A stretch of DNA of 64,000 nucleotides, from contig NZ_BOML01000057.1 of the NCBI RefSeq assembly GCF_016862175.1, positions 186,001 to 250,000 on the forward strand, in the 5' to 3' direction. The first letter of the stretch is position 1; each line of letters begins with the position of its first letter. A program made the position numbers and the translations under genes. Origin of the DNA: Paractinoplanes durhamensis. GTDB lineage: Bacteria > Actinomycetota > Actinomycetes > Mycobacteriales > Micromonosporaceae. Below are positions 50,274-59,070 of the stretch, in pieces. The notes below the pieces were generated by a model. It saw nothing but the letters and a program-made list of their open reading frames with translations, made no database searches and was not told the DNA's origin.

Positions 50274-50419
50274 GCGTGTACACGGTGACCGCCCGCCACC
50301 ACGGCGGCGAGTGGTACGTCGACTACGAGCTGACCGACACGATGTCGCTGGGCGGCGGCCCGCATTTCGTGATCGACGCCCGGTCGGGCGAGATCACCGG
50401 CCGCCGCTACGAGCAGTAG
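50204..50419 (+). pseudogene. Start-less fragment of a YrhB-type domain protein
   Basis: This frame reads LVRPFIAEAEARQSYHDLSV, then GGEWYVDYELTDT and GGGPHFVIDARSGEITGRRY to the stop at 50419. That is the compact fold of YrhB-like/NTF2-like immunity proteins, in which a W-x-x-x-Y strand and a G-G-G-P-x-x-V-D turn recur. There is no ATG, GTG or TTG before the conserved part. Only CTG 50204 is available, without a ribosome binding site. The fragment overlaps the end of the XRE gene, pointing to a deletion that fused the two. Confidence 0.55.
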
Positions 50420-50447
50420 GGGGCGGCCACCTTCGAGGTAGGGAAGA

Positions 50448-50465
50448 CCCCACCTCGGAGTGGGG
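50448..50465 (+). terminator. Small hairpin before the repeat-protein gene
   Basis: CCCCAC (50448-50453) pairs with GTGGGG (50460-50465), 30 bp after the YrhB-like fragment. It is a weak terminator candidate. Confidence 0.45.
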
Positions 50466-50567
50466 GGTTGGCCACCTGGCCTTCGGGGGCTTGCTCGGTC
50501 GTTGGCGTAGGCGCCGAACCGGCAGCATCTTCCCGGTAAGCAAAACCCCCCGATTTAAGGACATGAC

Positions 50568-50897
50568 ATGAGCATGTGGCAGAGCACCCACCGCGGCGGC
50601 AACGACTGCTTCGACCCCGGTCGCGGGCAGCACGGCGGCTGGGGCCGCGGCCACGAGTCGCACCACAACGGCGGCGGCTGGGGCGGCAACCACGGTTGCG
50701 ACGACGGCCCGCGCTGGGGCGGCATCCAGGACTGCAACGACGGCCCGCGCTGGGGCGGCTTCCAGGACTGCAACGACGGCCCGCGCTGGGGCGGCAACGA
50801 CTGCCACGACGGACCGCGCTGGGGTGGCAACGACTGCCACGACGGCGGTCGGCCGCTGATCAGTTTCGACCACAACGCGTTCGTGGCCTGCCACTGA
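50568..50897 (+). CDS. Gly/Asp/Trp/Cys repeat protein of unknown function
   Basis: The 109-residue protein starts at ATG 50568 with TAAGGA 8 nt upstream. It contains about six copies of an 11-12 residue unit of the form GG-x-x-DC-x-DGPRW. Clear copies are GGNHGCDDGPRW (39-50), GGIQDCNDGPRW (51-62), GGFQDCNDGPRW (63-74) and GGNDCHDGPRW (75-85), with degenerate ones at 10-20 and 86-96. The head is rich in His and Gly and the tail reads LISFDHNAFVACH. There is no signal peptide or membrane helix. It could be a metal-binding scaffold or a multicore peptide precursor. Both ideas are inference. Confidence 0.75.
   Translation: MSMWQSTHRGGNDCFDPGRGQHGGWGRGHESHHNGGGWGGNHGCDDGPRWGGIQDCNDGPRWGGFQDCNDGPRWGGNDCHDGPRWGGNDCHDGGRPLISFDHNAFVACH
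50682..50855 (+). repeat. Tandem 33-36 bp coding repeat
   Basis: Five consecutive units encode the GG-x-x-DC-x-DGPRW motif. The stretch coding DGPRWGG (centred on CCGCGCTGGGGCGGC) is nearly identical in each unit, while the two or three residues before Cys vary, so variation is focused on one position of the unit. Confidence 0.88.
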
Positions 50898-50976
50898 CGA
50901 CGGGCACGGGTAGCCGCCGGCTTCGGCCGGCGGCACCCAGCCGCACCCAGCCGACCGGTAACCGAAGGAGATCCCG

Positions 50977-52098
50977 ATGACCGTGACCAACGACCTGGTT
51001 GTCCGGGACGACCTGGGAGACATTGTCGACCTGGTGTTGCAGGGCGCCGAGGCCAACGCCCGGCCCGATCTCGTCCGCCGGATGCGCGTGGCCGCGGACG
51101 ACGTGGCCGCCGCGCGTCCGGCCGCACCCATCGCGGAAGCGGTGGTGTGGGCCCTGCAGTCGCTGGAGGTCGACCTTCGGATCCGCCGGGCCGCCCTGGT
51201 CGACCCGGGCCGCACGGCCCGGCTCGCCGCCGAGGCACGGCACGCCGAGGCCCGCCTGCGACAGTTCCAGGAGCGCACCGGCAGGTGGCCCCGAGTGCTC
51301 GGTGATGCCTTGGCGGCGACCGATTCGGACATCGATTTCGCCATCAACAACTGGTTGCGCGCCCTGCTCGACGCGGGCACCGTAGCGATCGAGAAGCAGG
51401 GGCTGGCCGGCGACGACCTCGATCGCTGGCTGCGGAAACGCCTGGTGGCCGAGGCCGAGGCGGTACAACGGGCGTTGCGCCTGGCGGCGAGCGAGATCGG
51501 CGAGCGGGTCGTCTCCACGATCGGGCTGAACGAGCCGGCGCCGCCGGTTTTGCTCGACCTCGAGCCGCCGGCCGAGCTGGTGGCGTACATCCACCGCGGT
51601 CCGCGGACCCTGTCCGAAAAACAGTCGCTGGCCACGCGGCTGGTCGGTGTTGTCATGCCGACCTACAGCGGCATCATGGTCGCCCTCTTCTTCCCCCGGC
51701 TCCTCGGTGTCGAGATGTCGCTGTGGGAGACCGTGGCCGGGGCCGCGGCCGGTGCGGTCTGCCTGGGCGGGGCCGCCCTGACCGGGGAACGACAGCGGCA
51801 ACGCAGCCGGCGCAACGCGGAAAGCGTCAGTGAGCTGCGGTCGCTGACCGACGCATTCCGGATGGCCGTCAGCAAGCGGGTACGCGACGGAGTCCGCGCC
51901 ATCGAGCAGCAGATGCATGTCGGCCTGAACGAGGTGGTGACGGCCGAGTCCCGCCACCTGTCCGCGCTGGCCGAGACGGCACGGCGCGCGGCCGAGGAGA
52001 GCGAGCGGCTGCAGGAATCGCTGGCCGACATCGAGTTGGACCTCGCCTCCGTCAGTGAGCTGCGGCAGCGCGCCCAGCGGCTCAGCTGGGCCGGCTGA
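50977..52098 (+). CDS. Helical membrane protein resembling the stalk and paddle part of dynamin-like proteins
   Basis: The 373-residue protein is mostly helical with long heptad-rich stretches (about residues 60-95, 125-175 and 275-365). A central hydrophobic hairpin (about 222-265, GVVMPTYSGIMVALFF and ETVAGAAAGAVCLGGAAL) is followed by a basic RQRQRSRRN segment. The C-terminal helices (ALAETARRAAEESERLQ) resemble the membrane-proximal region of bacterial dynamin-like proteins, but no GTPase P-loop is present. The ATG has a GAAGGAG ribosome binding site. It is 79 bp after the repeat-protein gene and probably co-transcribed. Its end overlaps the convergent kinase gene by 17 bp. Confidence 0.72.
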   Translation: MTVTNDLVVRDDLGDIVDLVLQGAEANARPDLVRRMRVAADDVAAARPAAPIAEAVVWALQSLEVDLRIRRAALVDPGRTARLAAEARHAEARLRQFQERTGRWPRVLGDALAATDSDIDFAINNWLRALLDAGTVAIEKQGLAGDDLDRWLRKRLVAEAEAVQRALRLAASEIGERVVSTIGLNEPAPPVLLDLEPPAELVAYIHRGPRTLSEKQSLATRLVGVVMPTYSGIMVALFFPRLLGVEMSLWETVAGAAAGAVCLGGAALTGERQRQRSRRNAESVSELRSLTDAFRMAVSKRVRDGVRAIEQQMHVGLNEVVTAESRHLSALAETARRAAEESERLQESLADIELDLASVSELRQRAQRLSWAG

Positions 52099-54010
52099 AC
52101 CGCTCCGGCAACGGCACCCGGCCGTCGACCCGGGTTCCGGCGCCCGGCTCCGAGCGCACCTCGACCATGCCGCCCAGCGCCGTGACCCGAGCCGTCACGT
52201 TCCGCAGACCTCGGCCCAGGACGGTGTTCGCGGCCATGTCCCAGCCCGGGCCGTCGTCGTGCACCCCGAACTCCAGGCGGTCCGCGCCGCAGGTGAGAAT
52301 CAGCCGGATCGGCGCGCCGGGCGCATGCCGGCGCGCGTTGTTCACCGCTTCGAGGCAGCAGAACCAGACTGCCGTCTCGATCTCGGCCGGGAAACGCCGG
52401 CCGGCCGGCATCCCGGTTGTCGTGACGCTCAGGCCCAGTTCGGCCTCCAGCGCCGCGACCAGCCCGAGCCGTACGAGCCGCGGTGAGGTCCCGCCCGTCG
52501 CCGTACGCACCATGATGTTCTCCGCCTCGTCGAGGTGGGCGGTGAGCCGGTCGAGGTGGGCCTCGGCCGCCTCGGTGCCGGTGGTGACCCGGTGCTCGGC
52601 CAGGCCGATCGCCAGCCGCAGCGAGACCAGGTGGTGCTGGGCGCCGTCGTGCAGGTCCCGTTCGAGGCGGCGGCGTTCGGCATCCATCTCGGCCACCAGT
52701 CGTTGCCGTGAGCGGGCGATGTCCGCCGCGTGCGCCCGGACCGCCCGCAGTTGCCGGTCCAACTCGACCCGGAGGCGGTACGCCTCGAGCACCATGCTGA
52801 GGCTGTCGGCCACGTCGGCGACCAGCCGGGAATGGTAGGTGTCCGGCCCCATCGTGGCCGAGCGGTCCACCGTGATCGAGCCGAGCCGTTCGCCGCCGCG
52901 GGTGATGGGCAGGGTGACCAGGGCTTCGTCCTCGCTCGCGCCGGGGCGCGTCCAGGCGTACGTCCGCTCCGGCAGCCCGGGTCGCACCACGCTCAGCCGG
53001 CATACGTGCGCCCCCAGGTCACGCCCGACCGCTTCGGCCACGCGGGCCAGATCGGTGGCGTCGAGCGGGCTCGTCCGCGTCATCGCACCGATGCACGCCA
53101 GCACGCTGTAGGGCGTCGGCCGGCGCCCGTAGAGCAGGCGGTTCAGACCACGCTCGACGCGAACATGGACGGGCCGCAGGAGCACCGCCACCGGCACCGC
53201 CGCGACCGGAGCGGACACGACGGTGTGCAGGACCACGAACAGGCCGCCGATCAGCACGGTGACCAGGGCAACGACCAGTACGGTGCCGAGCCGGCGCTGG
53301 ACCGCCTGCAGCGACGCGCGCCGGCTGGCGGCGATCGCGACCGTGACCGGTACGAGGTGGCTGAACCAGACCAGTGGCGCCGGATCCCGCACGGCCGCGA
53401 ACGGCACGAAGACCAGCAGCAGCACCGCCATGATCACGGCCGCGCTGACCAGGATGCCGAAGAGCAGGCGGATCCGGGCACGCTCGATCGCCGTCAGGTC
53501 GTCGCGGCCGCGGTGCCGCAGGAACACCAGGGCGAGGGCCGGCAGCACGGCACCGAACAGCGCGACCTGGCTCAGCGTCGCCGGGAAAACCGCCGCGATG
53601 GCCGCGCCGAGCACGGCGACGACCCCCACCGTCACCACGATCTCGTCGCGGCCGGGGCCGCGTGATCCACCGGCCGGCGGGTAGGACAGCAGCGCGCAGG
53701 CGAAGGCGCCCAGCGAAACCGCGGGGAGCAGGAAGTCCCCGGTGATCACCGGGCCGAGGTCGGATCCGGCGCCGGCCAGCAGGGCGAGGGCGAACAGTCG
53801 CATCGATCTATCTCGATGCCTGGAGAGCAGGATCGCGGCCCCGAGGCCGAGGGTGAGCAGCCCGCAGCCGAGCTTCGTCACGGCTTCGGGGCCGGCATGG
53901 AAATGCCCCGCGGCGAGCAGGGAAATCTCGATCAAGAGCCGGCCGAAGGCCAGCAGACCGCAGATCAAACCCATGCTCCGGTACGCGACCCGCAGCACCC
54001 GCGACGTCAC
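52082..54010 (-). CDS. Polytopic sensor histidine kinase with GAF-like domain (HisKA_3)
   Basis: The 642-residue kinase has about eight or nine membrane helices (about 10-300), a GAF-like domain (about 310-440), a dimerisation helix with His454 in RRLERDLHDGAQHHLVSL, and an HATPase domain with EAVNNARRHAPG and GWDMAANTVLGRGLRNVTAR. It starts at GTG 54010 overlapping the stop of the degenerate kinase gene (GTGA). It is the last gene of a block whose only response regulator is encoded at 55286-55951, so it is the likely active kinase for that regulator. Confidence 0.92.
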   Translation of the reverse strand: MTSRVLRVAYRSMGLICGLLAFGRLLIEISLLAAGHFHAGPEAVTKLGCGLLTLGLGAAILLSRHRDRSMRLFALALLAGAGSDLGPVITGDFLLPAVSLGAFACALLSYPPAGGSRGPGRDEIVVTVGVVAVLGAAIAAVFPATLSQVALFGAVLPALALVFLRHRGRDDLTAIERARIRLLFGILVSAAVIMAVLLLVFVPFAAVRDPAPLVWFSHLVPVTVAIAASRRASLQAVQRRLGTVLVVALVTVLIGGLFVVLHTVVSAPVAAVPVAVLLRPVHVRVERGLNRLLYGRRPTPYSVLACIGAMTRTSPLDATDLARVAEAVGRDLGAHVCRLSVVRPGLPERTYAWTRPGASEDEALVTLPITRGGERLGSITVDRSATMGPDTYHSRLVADVADSLSMVLEAYRLRVELDRQLRAVRAHAADIARSRQRLVAEMDAERRRLERDLHDGAQHHLVSLRLAIGLAEHRVTTGTEAAEAHLDRLTAHLDEAENIMVRTATGGTSPRLVRLGLVAALEAELGLSVTTTGMPAGRRFPAEIETAVWFCCLEAVNNARRHAPGAPIRLILTCGADRLEFGVHDDGPGWDMAANTVLGRGLRNVTARVTALGGMVEVRSEPGAGTRVDGRVPLPERFSRPS

Positions 54011-55293
54011 GGCAGCGACTCCCTGCTCGTGTCCGGCCGGTCCGGCAGCCAGGCATACAGGCGCAGCTCGCCCCGGTTCCCGTCGGCACATTCGACGGCA
54101 CCGCCGAGAACCGCAAGCCGTTCGACATCGTCGACCAGGACGGCGCGCATCTGTTCCGCGGTCACCGGCGGTGACGGGTCCTCGATGAGGATCCGCACCC
54201 GGGCGTCGCCGTGGGCCACCCGCACCCGGATCTCCCCGGACGCCGGCTCCGCGGCGAGCACCTCGAGGGCGGCCGCGGTCACCTGGTACGCGGCCGACTC
54301 GACCGCCCACCCCGCCCGTACGGTGAGATCGCCGGTGAGCCGGACCGGCCGGTCCAGGTCGGCCACCAGTTCCTCGAGTGCCGCCGCCGGCCCCTGACCG
54401 CGCAGCACCGCGGGATAGACGCCGCGGGCGATGACCCGGAACCGATCGATCAACTCGTCCAGCTCCGCGCGGGCCAGCCGCAGCGCGGACCCGGCAGCGT
54501 GACCGCCGAGGGTGGCCCGGGCCGCGGTCAGGTGCGTACGCAGGGCGTCCAGGCGTCCGGCGGTGGCCCGGGACAGCTGGGTCATCAATCTGCGCCGCTC
54601 CACCTCGCGCGCCCCGGCGAGTCGGCGCCGGAAGCCGTGCAACTCCCGCACCAACTCATCGGCCCGGCGTCCGTGTTCGGTCAGTTCGGTGTTGAGCGCG
54701 GTCCTTCGCAGCAGCAGTGCGGTTCCGTGGGCGACGTCGTTCAGCAGTGCCCGGTCCTGCGCCGTGACCGGCGACTCGGGCTTCTCGATCGCCAGCACGG
54801 CAAGCAGTTCGCCGGCGTCCAGCAGCGGCACGGCGTACGCGATCCCCGGCCGGGACAGCAGCGCCGGAAGACTCGCCGCGCTCTCCGGCGCGCCGGAGCG
54901 GCCGGCGGGATACGACGCCACGACGGCCAACCGATCGCCGGTGGCCAGCCAGATGGTCGACCGCTGGGCCCCGGTGCCGTCGGCAAGGGCCCGGGCCAAC
55001 CCGGGCAGGGCCTCGCGCAGCGACGGCGACCGCAGATGGCGAGCCGCCTCCGTCAACGCCGAATACGGGGTGACCTTGCGACGCCGGGTGATCCGATCCG
55101 CCATCGTGACGACGGCTCCCCGTAGCCGGGTGAGCAGAACGGTCGCGCCGGCGATCACGGCGAACGGCAAGGCCAACGCGACCGGGCGGTCCGCCCCGGC
55201 CCGGCCGGCCACCGCGGCGGCCGTCACCAGCAGCAGAAACGTCACCCCGGCAGGCAGAATCGTCCGCACCAGCCTGGTGACCGGATCAGCCAC
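54007..55293 (-). CDS. Degenerate sensor-kinase homologue lacking the phospho-acceptor His
   Basis: The 428-residue protein has two membrane helices (about 12-30 and 38-58), a GAF domain (about 85-195) and a dimerisation-like helix pair where the H-box reads EVERRRLMTQLSRATAGR. The LHDG histidine expected there is missing. The ATPase domain is also poorly conserved (ALEVLAAEPASGEIRV, no clear N-box Asn). It cannot be a normal histidine kinase and may instead sense a signal and modulate the neighbouring kinase as a heterodimer. It overlaps both neighbours (8 bp with the regulator gene, 4 bp with the kinase gene). Confidence 0.85.
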   Translation of the reverse strand: MADPVTRLVRTILPAGVTFLLLVTAAAVAGRAGADRPVALALPFAVIAGATVLLTRLRGAVVTMADRITRRRKVTPYSALTEAARHLRSPSLREALPGLARALADGTGAQRSTIWLATGDRLAVVASYPAGRSGAPESAASLPALLSRPGIAYAVPLLDAGELLAVLAIEKPESPVTAQDRALLNDVAHGTALLLRRTALNTELTEHGRRADELVRELHGFRRRLAGAREVERRRLMTQLSRATAGRLDALRTHLTAARATLGGHAAGSALRLARAELDELIDRFRVIARGVYPAVLRGQGPAAALEELVADLDRPVRLTGDLTVRAGWAVESAAYQVTAAALEVLAAEPASGEIRVRVAHGDARVRILIEDPSPPVTAEQMRAVLVDDVERLAVLGGAVECADGNRGELRLYAWLPDRPDTSRESLP

Positions 55294-55951
55294 TGTCCTG
55301 AACTGACCTCAGAAACGTCAAGACGGCCAGCACGCGCCGGTGCTGCTCGGCGGCGTCCGACGGCAGCCCGAGCTTCATGAAGATGCTGGAGATGTGTTTC
55401 TCGATGCTCTTGGCCGCCACGAACAGCAGACTGGCGATGCCCGCGTTGGAGCGGCCCTCGGACATCAGCCGCAGCACGTCCAGCTCGCGGTCCGACAGGG
55501 TGGCCAGCATGTCGCGCCGGTTGCTGCTCGGCCGGTCGACCAGCCGCTGGGCCAGCACCGGCTCGATGACGATCTCGCCGTCCCGGATCCGGGTGAGGGT
55601 GTCGCTGAGGACCTCGACGCTGCCCACCTTCTCCTTCAAGCGGTACCCGATCGCCTGGGTGCCGATGTTCAGCACCCGGATCAGATAGTGGGTCTCGGCG
55701 TAGTGGGAGAGGAACAGCAGACCCAGCTCCGGGTGATCGGCCCGCAGCCGCTCGGCGGTGGACAGGCCGCCGTCGGGCTCGGGCGGCATCCGGATGTCCA
55801 GGACAGCCACGTCGGCGGGCTCGGTGGCCAGCAACTCGACCAGGGTGTCTCCGTCCGCGGTGCAGCCGACCACCTCGTGCCCGGCCGCCTCGAGCAGCAT
55901 CACCAGGCCGTCGCGGAACAACGCACCGTCGTCCGCCAGCGCTACTCGCAC
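55286..55951 (-). CDS. NarL-type response regulator
   Basis: The 221-residue regulator starts at GTG 55951 with GAGG 6 nt upstream. The earlier GTG would add a Gly-rich tail inside the previous gene. The receiver has ALADDGALFRDG and Asp52 in AVLDIRMPPEPDG. The LuxR-type output domain has LSDRELDVLRLMSEGRSNAGI and FVAAKSIEKHISSIF. In this block of four overlapping genes it is the only receiver, flanked by one complete kinase and two incomplete sensors. Confidence 0.94.
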   Translation of the reverse strand: MRVALADDGALFRDGLVMLLEAAGHEVVGCTADGDTLVELLATEPADVAVLDIRMPPEPDGGLSTAERLRADHPELGLLFLSHYAETHYLIRVLNIGTQAIGYRLKEKVGSVEVLSDTLTRIRDGEIVIEPVLAQRLVDRPSSNRRDMLATLSDRELDVLRLMSEGRSNAGIASLLFVAAKSIEKHISSIFMKLGLPSDAAEQHRRVLAVLTFLRSVQDSG

Positions 55952-56532
55952 GGAATCCTCACTCTTATCGTTCCGATCAGGCCATCGCCCACCTCCGCCA
56001 CCCCGTCCACCCACCGGACGCGGTCCCGGACGGCGCCGATCTGGCCAGTATCGACATCGCCGAGGTCCAGCGCCAAGCCGTCGGCATCCCGTCGGATGAC
56101 CACGTCCACCGTTCGAGTGGCGGGCGGCAGCGCCGCCAGAACCCCGACGATGACGAAATAGACCACGCCCTCGACCGCCGGATCGAAGCGGCCGCCGCCG
56201 GCGTCGACCCGGACCGAGGCGCTGCTCGCCAGCTCCCGCAGGGCCGGCCCGAGACCGGCCTCGTGCAGCAGCGGCGGATAGATCCGATCGGCGACCGCGC
56301 GCAGTTCCTGCTGGATGAGGTGCAACTGGTATTGCAGTTCCTCGATGTCGTGCGGCAGGCCGCCGACGTCATGGCGCGCCTTCTGGGCGAGCAGACCGAG
56401 GCGCAGGGTCAGCGCGGCGATCCGCAGAGCCGGGCCGTCGTGCAGCTGACGCTCGAGGTCGCGACGACGGCTCCAGTGCTCGTCCGCCCGGCGTCGGGCG
56501 GAACCGGTGGCGTCGTACGTGTCGAGCGTCAT
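55942..56532 (-). CDS. Short soluble HisKA_3 protein with degenerate ATPase domain
   Basis: The 196-residue protein has no membrane helix. It carries a full H-box, RRRDLERQLHDGPALRI (His at about residue 31), with the long dimerisation helices (about 20-90). The C-terminal ~90 residues keep the shape of an HATPase domain but lack an N-box and G-boxes. It may act as a phosphotransfer or docking partner for the regulator gene it overlaps by 10 bp. It is the first gene of the block, divergent from the Hsp70 gene. Confidence 0.8.
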   Translation of the reverse strand: MTLDTYDATGSARRRADEHWSRRRDLERQLHDGPALRIAALTLRLGLLAQKARHDVGGLPHDIEELQYQLHLIQQELRAVADRIYPPLLHEAGLGPALRELASSASVRVDAGGGRFDPAVEGVVYFVIVGVLAALPPATRTVDVVIRRDADGLALDLGDVDTGQIGAVRDRVRWVDGVAEVGDGLIGTIRVRIPCE

Positions 56533-56600
56533 GACGTCATTCTCCGGAGGTAACCCGTTGCAGGCAGTGGGGCCAGCCCTACAAATGCGGGAGGTGTGCG

Positions 56601-57989
56601 GTGGGCTACGACCTCGGAGTCGATCTCGGTACCACCTTCGTGGCAGCCGCGATCGCGCGCGACGGCCGCGTGGAGATGTGCACTCTGGGTAACCGCGCGG
56701 CGGTCACGCCGGCGGTGGTGTACCTGACCCACGACTCGAAGATGATCTTCGGCGAGGCCGCCGAGCAGCGTGCGCTGAGCGACCCGGGCCGGGTCGAGCG
56801 CTGGTTCAAGCGGCGGTTGGGTGATCCGACTCCGGTGCTCCTCGGCGGGATGCCGCACCAGGTGACCGGGCTGATGGCCGAGCAGCTGCGCGACGTGCTC
56901 GACACCGTCACCAGGGCGGAGGGCGGCCCACCGGACCGGGTCGCGCTGACCCACCCGGCCGGCTGGGGCCCGTACCGGCGGGAGCTCTTCGAGGAGATCC
57001 CCCGGCTCGCCGGCCTGCGCGACCACGTGGTCCTGACCGAACCGGAGGCGGCCGCCGCCTACTACGGTGCGAGCCGCTCCATCGGCGACGGCGACACCGT
57101 CGCGGTGTACGACCTGGGCGGCGGCACCTTCGACGCCACCGTACTGCGGATCCGCAACGGCGAGGTCGAGGTGATGGGCGAGCCGCAGGGGATCGAACGG
57201 CTCGGCGGAACCGACTTCGACGAGGCGATCCTCCAGTGGATCAACCACCGGCACGACGGCGCGCTGGCCGAACTCGACCCGTTCGATCCCGAGTCGGTGG
57301 CGGCCATGACCATGTTGCGGCAGGAGTGCGTCCGGGCCAAGGAGGCGCTGTCGGCCGACACCGAGACCGGCATTCCGGTCGTGCTGTTCAACCAGCAGTT
57401 CTACGCCCAGCTCACCCGCCGCGACCTGGAGTCCATGATCCGCGCGCCGATCGAGTCGACGATCGGCGCCCTGGTCCGGGCGGTGTACGCGGCCCAGGTC
57501 GAGGTGGGCGAGCTGTCCGCGGTCCTGCTGGTCGGCGGTTCGTCCCGCATCCCGTTGATCGGCCGGATGATCACCGAGGAACTGGGCCGCCCCATCCTGA
57601 CCGACGCCAACCCGAAACACGCGGTGGCGCTGGGCGCGGCAGCGGTGGCAGCCGCGGGCGTCCGACCGGCCATGGCCGGCGCTCGTGTCCTGGTCGGGGG
57701 CGGCAGCTCAGAAGAAGCCGCGGCCCCGCCCCACGTACCGTCCCCGCGAGGCGTCTCCCGGCCGGCACCGCCCGGCTGGATCTCCGAAGAGAAGCCATCG
57801 CCATCCCGAGCCCGCCGGCGGAGGACCACGGCTGCCGTCCTGGCCGTCCTGGCCCTCCTCACCCTGATCGGCGTCCTGGCCTTCCTGCTGATCGGATCCG
57901 CCCCCCAGCAGCCATCGCCCAGCCTCAGCCCGGAATTACGATCTCCGCCAGCTCAGGGTGGTTCGGCCAGTCCTGCGCGGAGATCTTGA
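56601..57989 (+). CDS. Membrane-anchored Hsp70 (DnaK)-family protein
   Basis: The 462-residue protein consists of an Hsp70 nucleotide-binding domain only (about 1-360; phosphate 1 DLGTTFVAAAI, phosphate 2 YDLGGGTFDATV, adenosine motif LVGGSSRIP). It is then tailed by a Pro/Ser-rich cytoplasmic linker and one transmembrane helix (about 414-435) with a short Pro-rich outer tail. The substrate-binding domain of DnaK is absent. The GTG start has a GGGAGG ribosome binding site. The last 65 bp overlap antisense the end of the convergent propeller gene. It may act in signalling or envelope assembly rather than general folding. Confidence 0.9.
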   Translation: MGYDLGVDLGTTFVAAAIARDGRVEMCTLGNRAAVTPAVVYLTHDSKMIFGEAAEQRALSDPGRVERWFKRRLGDPTPVLLGGMPHQVTGLMAEQLRDVLDTVTRAEGGPPDRVALTHPAGWGPYRRELFEEIPRLAGLRDHVVLTEPEAAAAYYGASRSIGDGDTVAVYDLGGGTFDATVLRIRNGEVEVMGEPQGIERLGGTDFDEAILQWINHRHDGALAELDPFDPESVAAMTMLRQECVRAKEALSADTETGIPVVLFNQQFYAQLTRRDLESMIRAPIESTIGALVRAVYAAQVEVGELSAVLLVGGSSRIPLIGRMITEELGRPILTDANPKHAVALGAAAVAAAGVRPAMAGARVLVGGGSSEEAAAPPHVPSPRGVSRPAPPGWISEEKPSPSRARRRRTTAAVLAVLALLTLIGVLAFLLIGSAPQQPSPSLSPELRSPPAQGGSASPARRS

Positions 57990-59070
57990 TGCCTGGCTGC
58001 GGCCCGGCGGCTGAGACCGCCAGCAGCGTGGTCATGCTGCCGCTGCCGTTCCGGCAGGAGAGGGCGAACCCGTCCGCCGTGGGCCCGAGCACGTCGCAGA
58101 ACTGGTTTTCGAGGTCCATCTTGGGGATTTCGTAGCGGCCCAGGACCTTACCCGTGAAGTCCGCATGGATCACCGCGGTCAGCTCGCGACTGTCCTGCCC
58201 CTCGACACTGCGGGCGGCGACCACGTAGACGCTCTGATTGTCCGGTGCCAGGTTCACCGAACGGACCGACTCACCGTCGAGCTGCGCCGTCACATCGATG
58301 GTGACGGTCTGCCCGGCGCTGGTCGACCATGCGACGACCGGCCCGGTGCTGTTCTCGTTCCGGAACAGCACCGTGCCGTCCGGCAGGATCCCGAAGGCCT
58401 TGGTCCCGGCCGGCGCGGTCAGCTGCGTCGCCAGGCCGCTACCCACCTCGAGCACGGTGTAGGCGGCGTTCGTGTCGCTGTCCGTGCGTTGCAGCAGCAG
58501 GCGCCCGGAGTCACTCGACCAGGCGACCGGGAACACCGCGTCCGTCGCCGCCGACTTGACCGCATGTACTCGGACGTCGGTGAGGCTCCGCACCATGTAC
58601 CGGCCGTGCGACTGGTAACCCAGCCATCGGCCGTCCCGGGACATGGTGATCGAGTGGACCGGGGGACCCCCGTCGGCGGGTGCGGGCAGGACGAACTGCC
58701 GGCCGTCGGTCAGCACCACGAAGACGCCGTCGCACGCATCGCGGCAGGGCGTGTAGGCATAGGCCGCGCGGCCGACCGGCCCCGCCGGAAGCGCCGTCGA
58801 TCGACCCGGTGGCCGCAGCGCCCCGGCTTCGGTCGCGGCGCTGGGGCGGGCACCCTCCCCGGCCGGCACCGACGGTGTGTGGGCCGCACCGGGCCCGAGG
58901 ACCACGACGGCACCCACCAGGCCGGCGAGGACCACGGGTACCACCGCCACCGCCGCCGCCGCGGACCGTCGCCGCTTGGCCAGCGCGATGACGCGCTCCG
59001 GATCGACGTAGTTGCGGGCCTCCGCGTCGAGCTCTCGATACGGAATCATCGTCTGGTCATTCACGGCCAT
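57925..59070 (-). CDS. Membrane-anchored beta-propeller protein
   Basis: The 381-residue protein has a short cytoplasmic head (residues 1-34), one transmembrane helix (about 36-60) and an extracellular TolB/WD40-like beta-propeller (about 95-381) with repeated S-x-D-G-R-W-L-G-Y and S-S-D-S-G-R-L-L blades. Two Cys pairs (TPCRDACDG; QFCDVLG with LSCRNGSG) may be disulfides. It overlaps the SigE-type sigma gene by 10 bp, the usual arrangement of these sigma factors with a membrane partner that may act as anti-sigma or sensor. Confidence 0.82.
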   Translation of the reverse strand: MAVNDQTMIPYRELDAEARNYVDPERVIALAKRRRSAAAAVAVVPVVLAGLVGAVVVLGPGAAHTPSVPAGEGARPSAATEAGALRPPGRSTALPAGPVGRAAYAYTPCRDACDGVFVVLTDGRQFVLPAPADGGPPVHSITMSRDGRWLGYQSHGRYMVRSLTDVRVHAVKSAATDAVFPVAWSSDSGRLLLQRTDSDTNAAYTVLEVGSGLATQLTAPAGTKAFGILPDGTVLFRNENSTGPVVAWSTSAGQTVTIDVTAQLDGESVRSVNLAPDNQSVYVVAARSVEGQDSRELTAVIHADFTGKVLGRYEIPKMDLENQFCDVLGPTADGFALSCRNGSGSMTTLLAVSAAGPQPGIKISAQDWPNHPELAEIVIPG

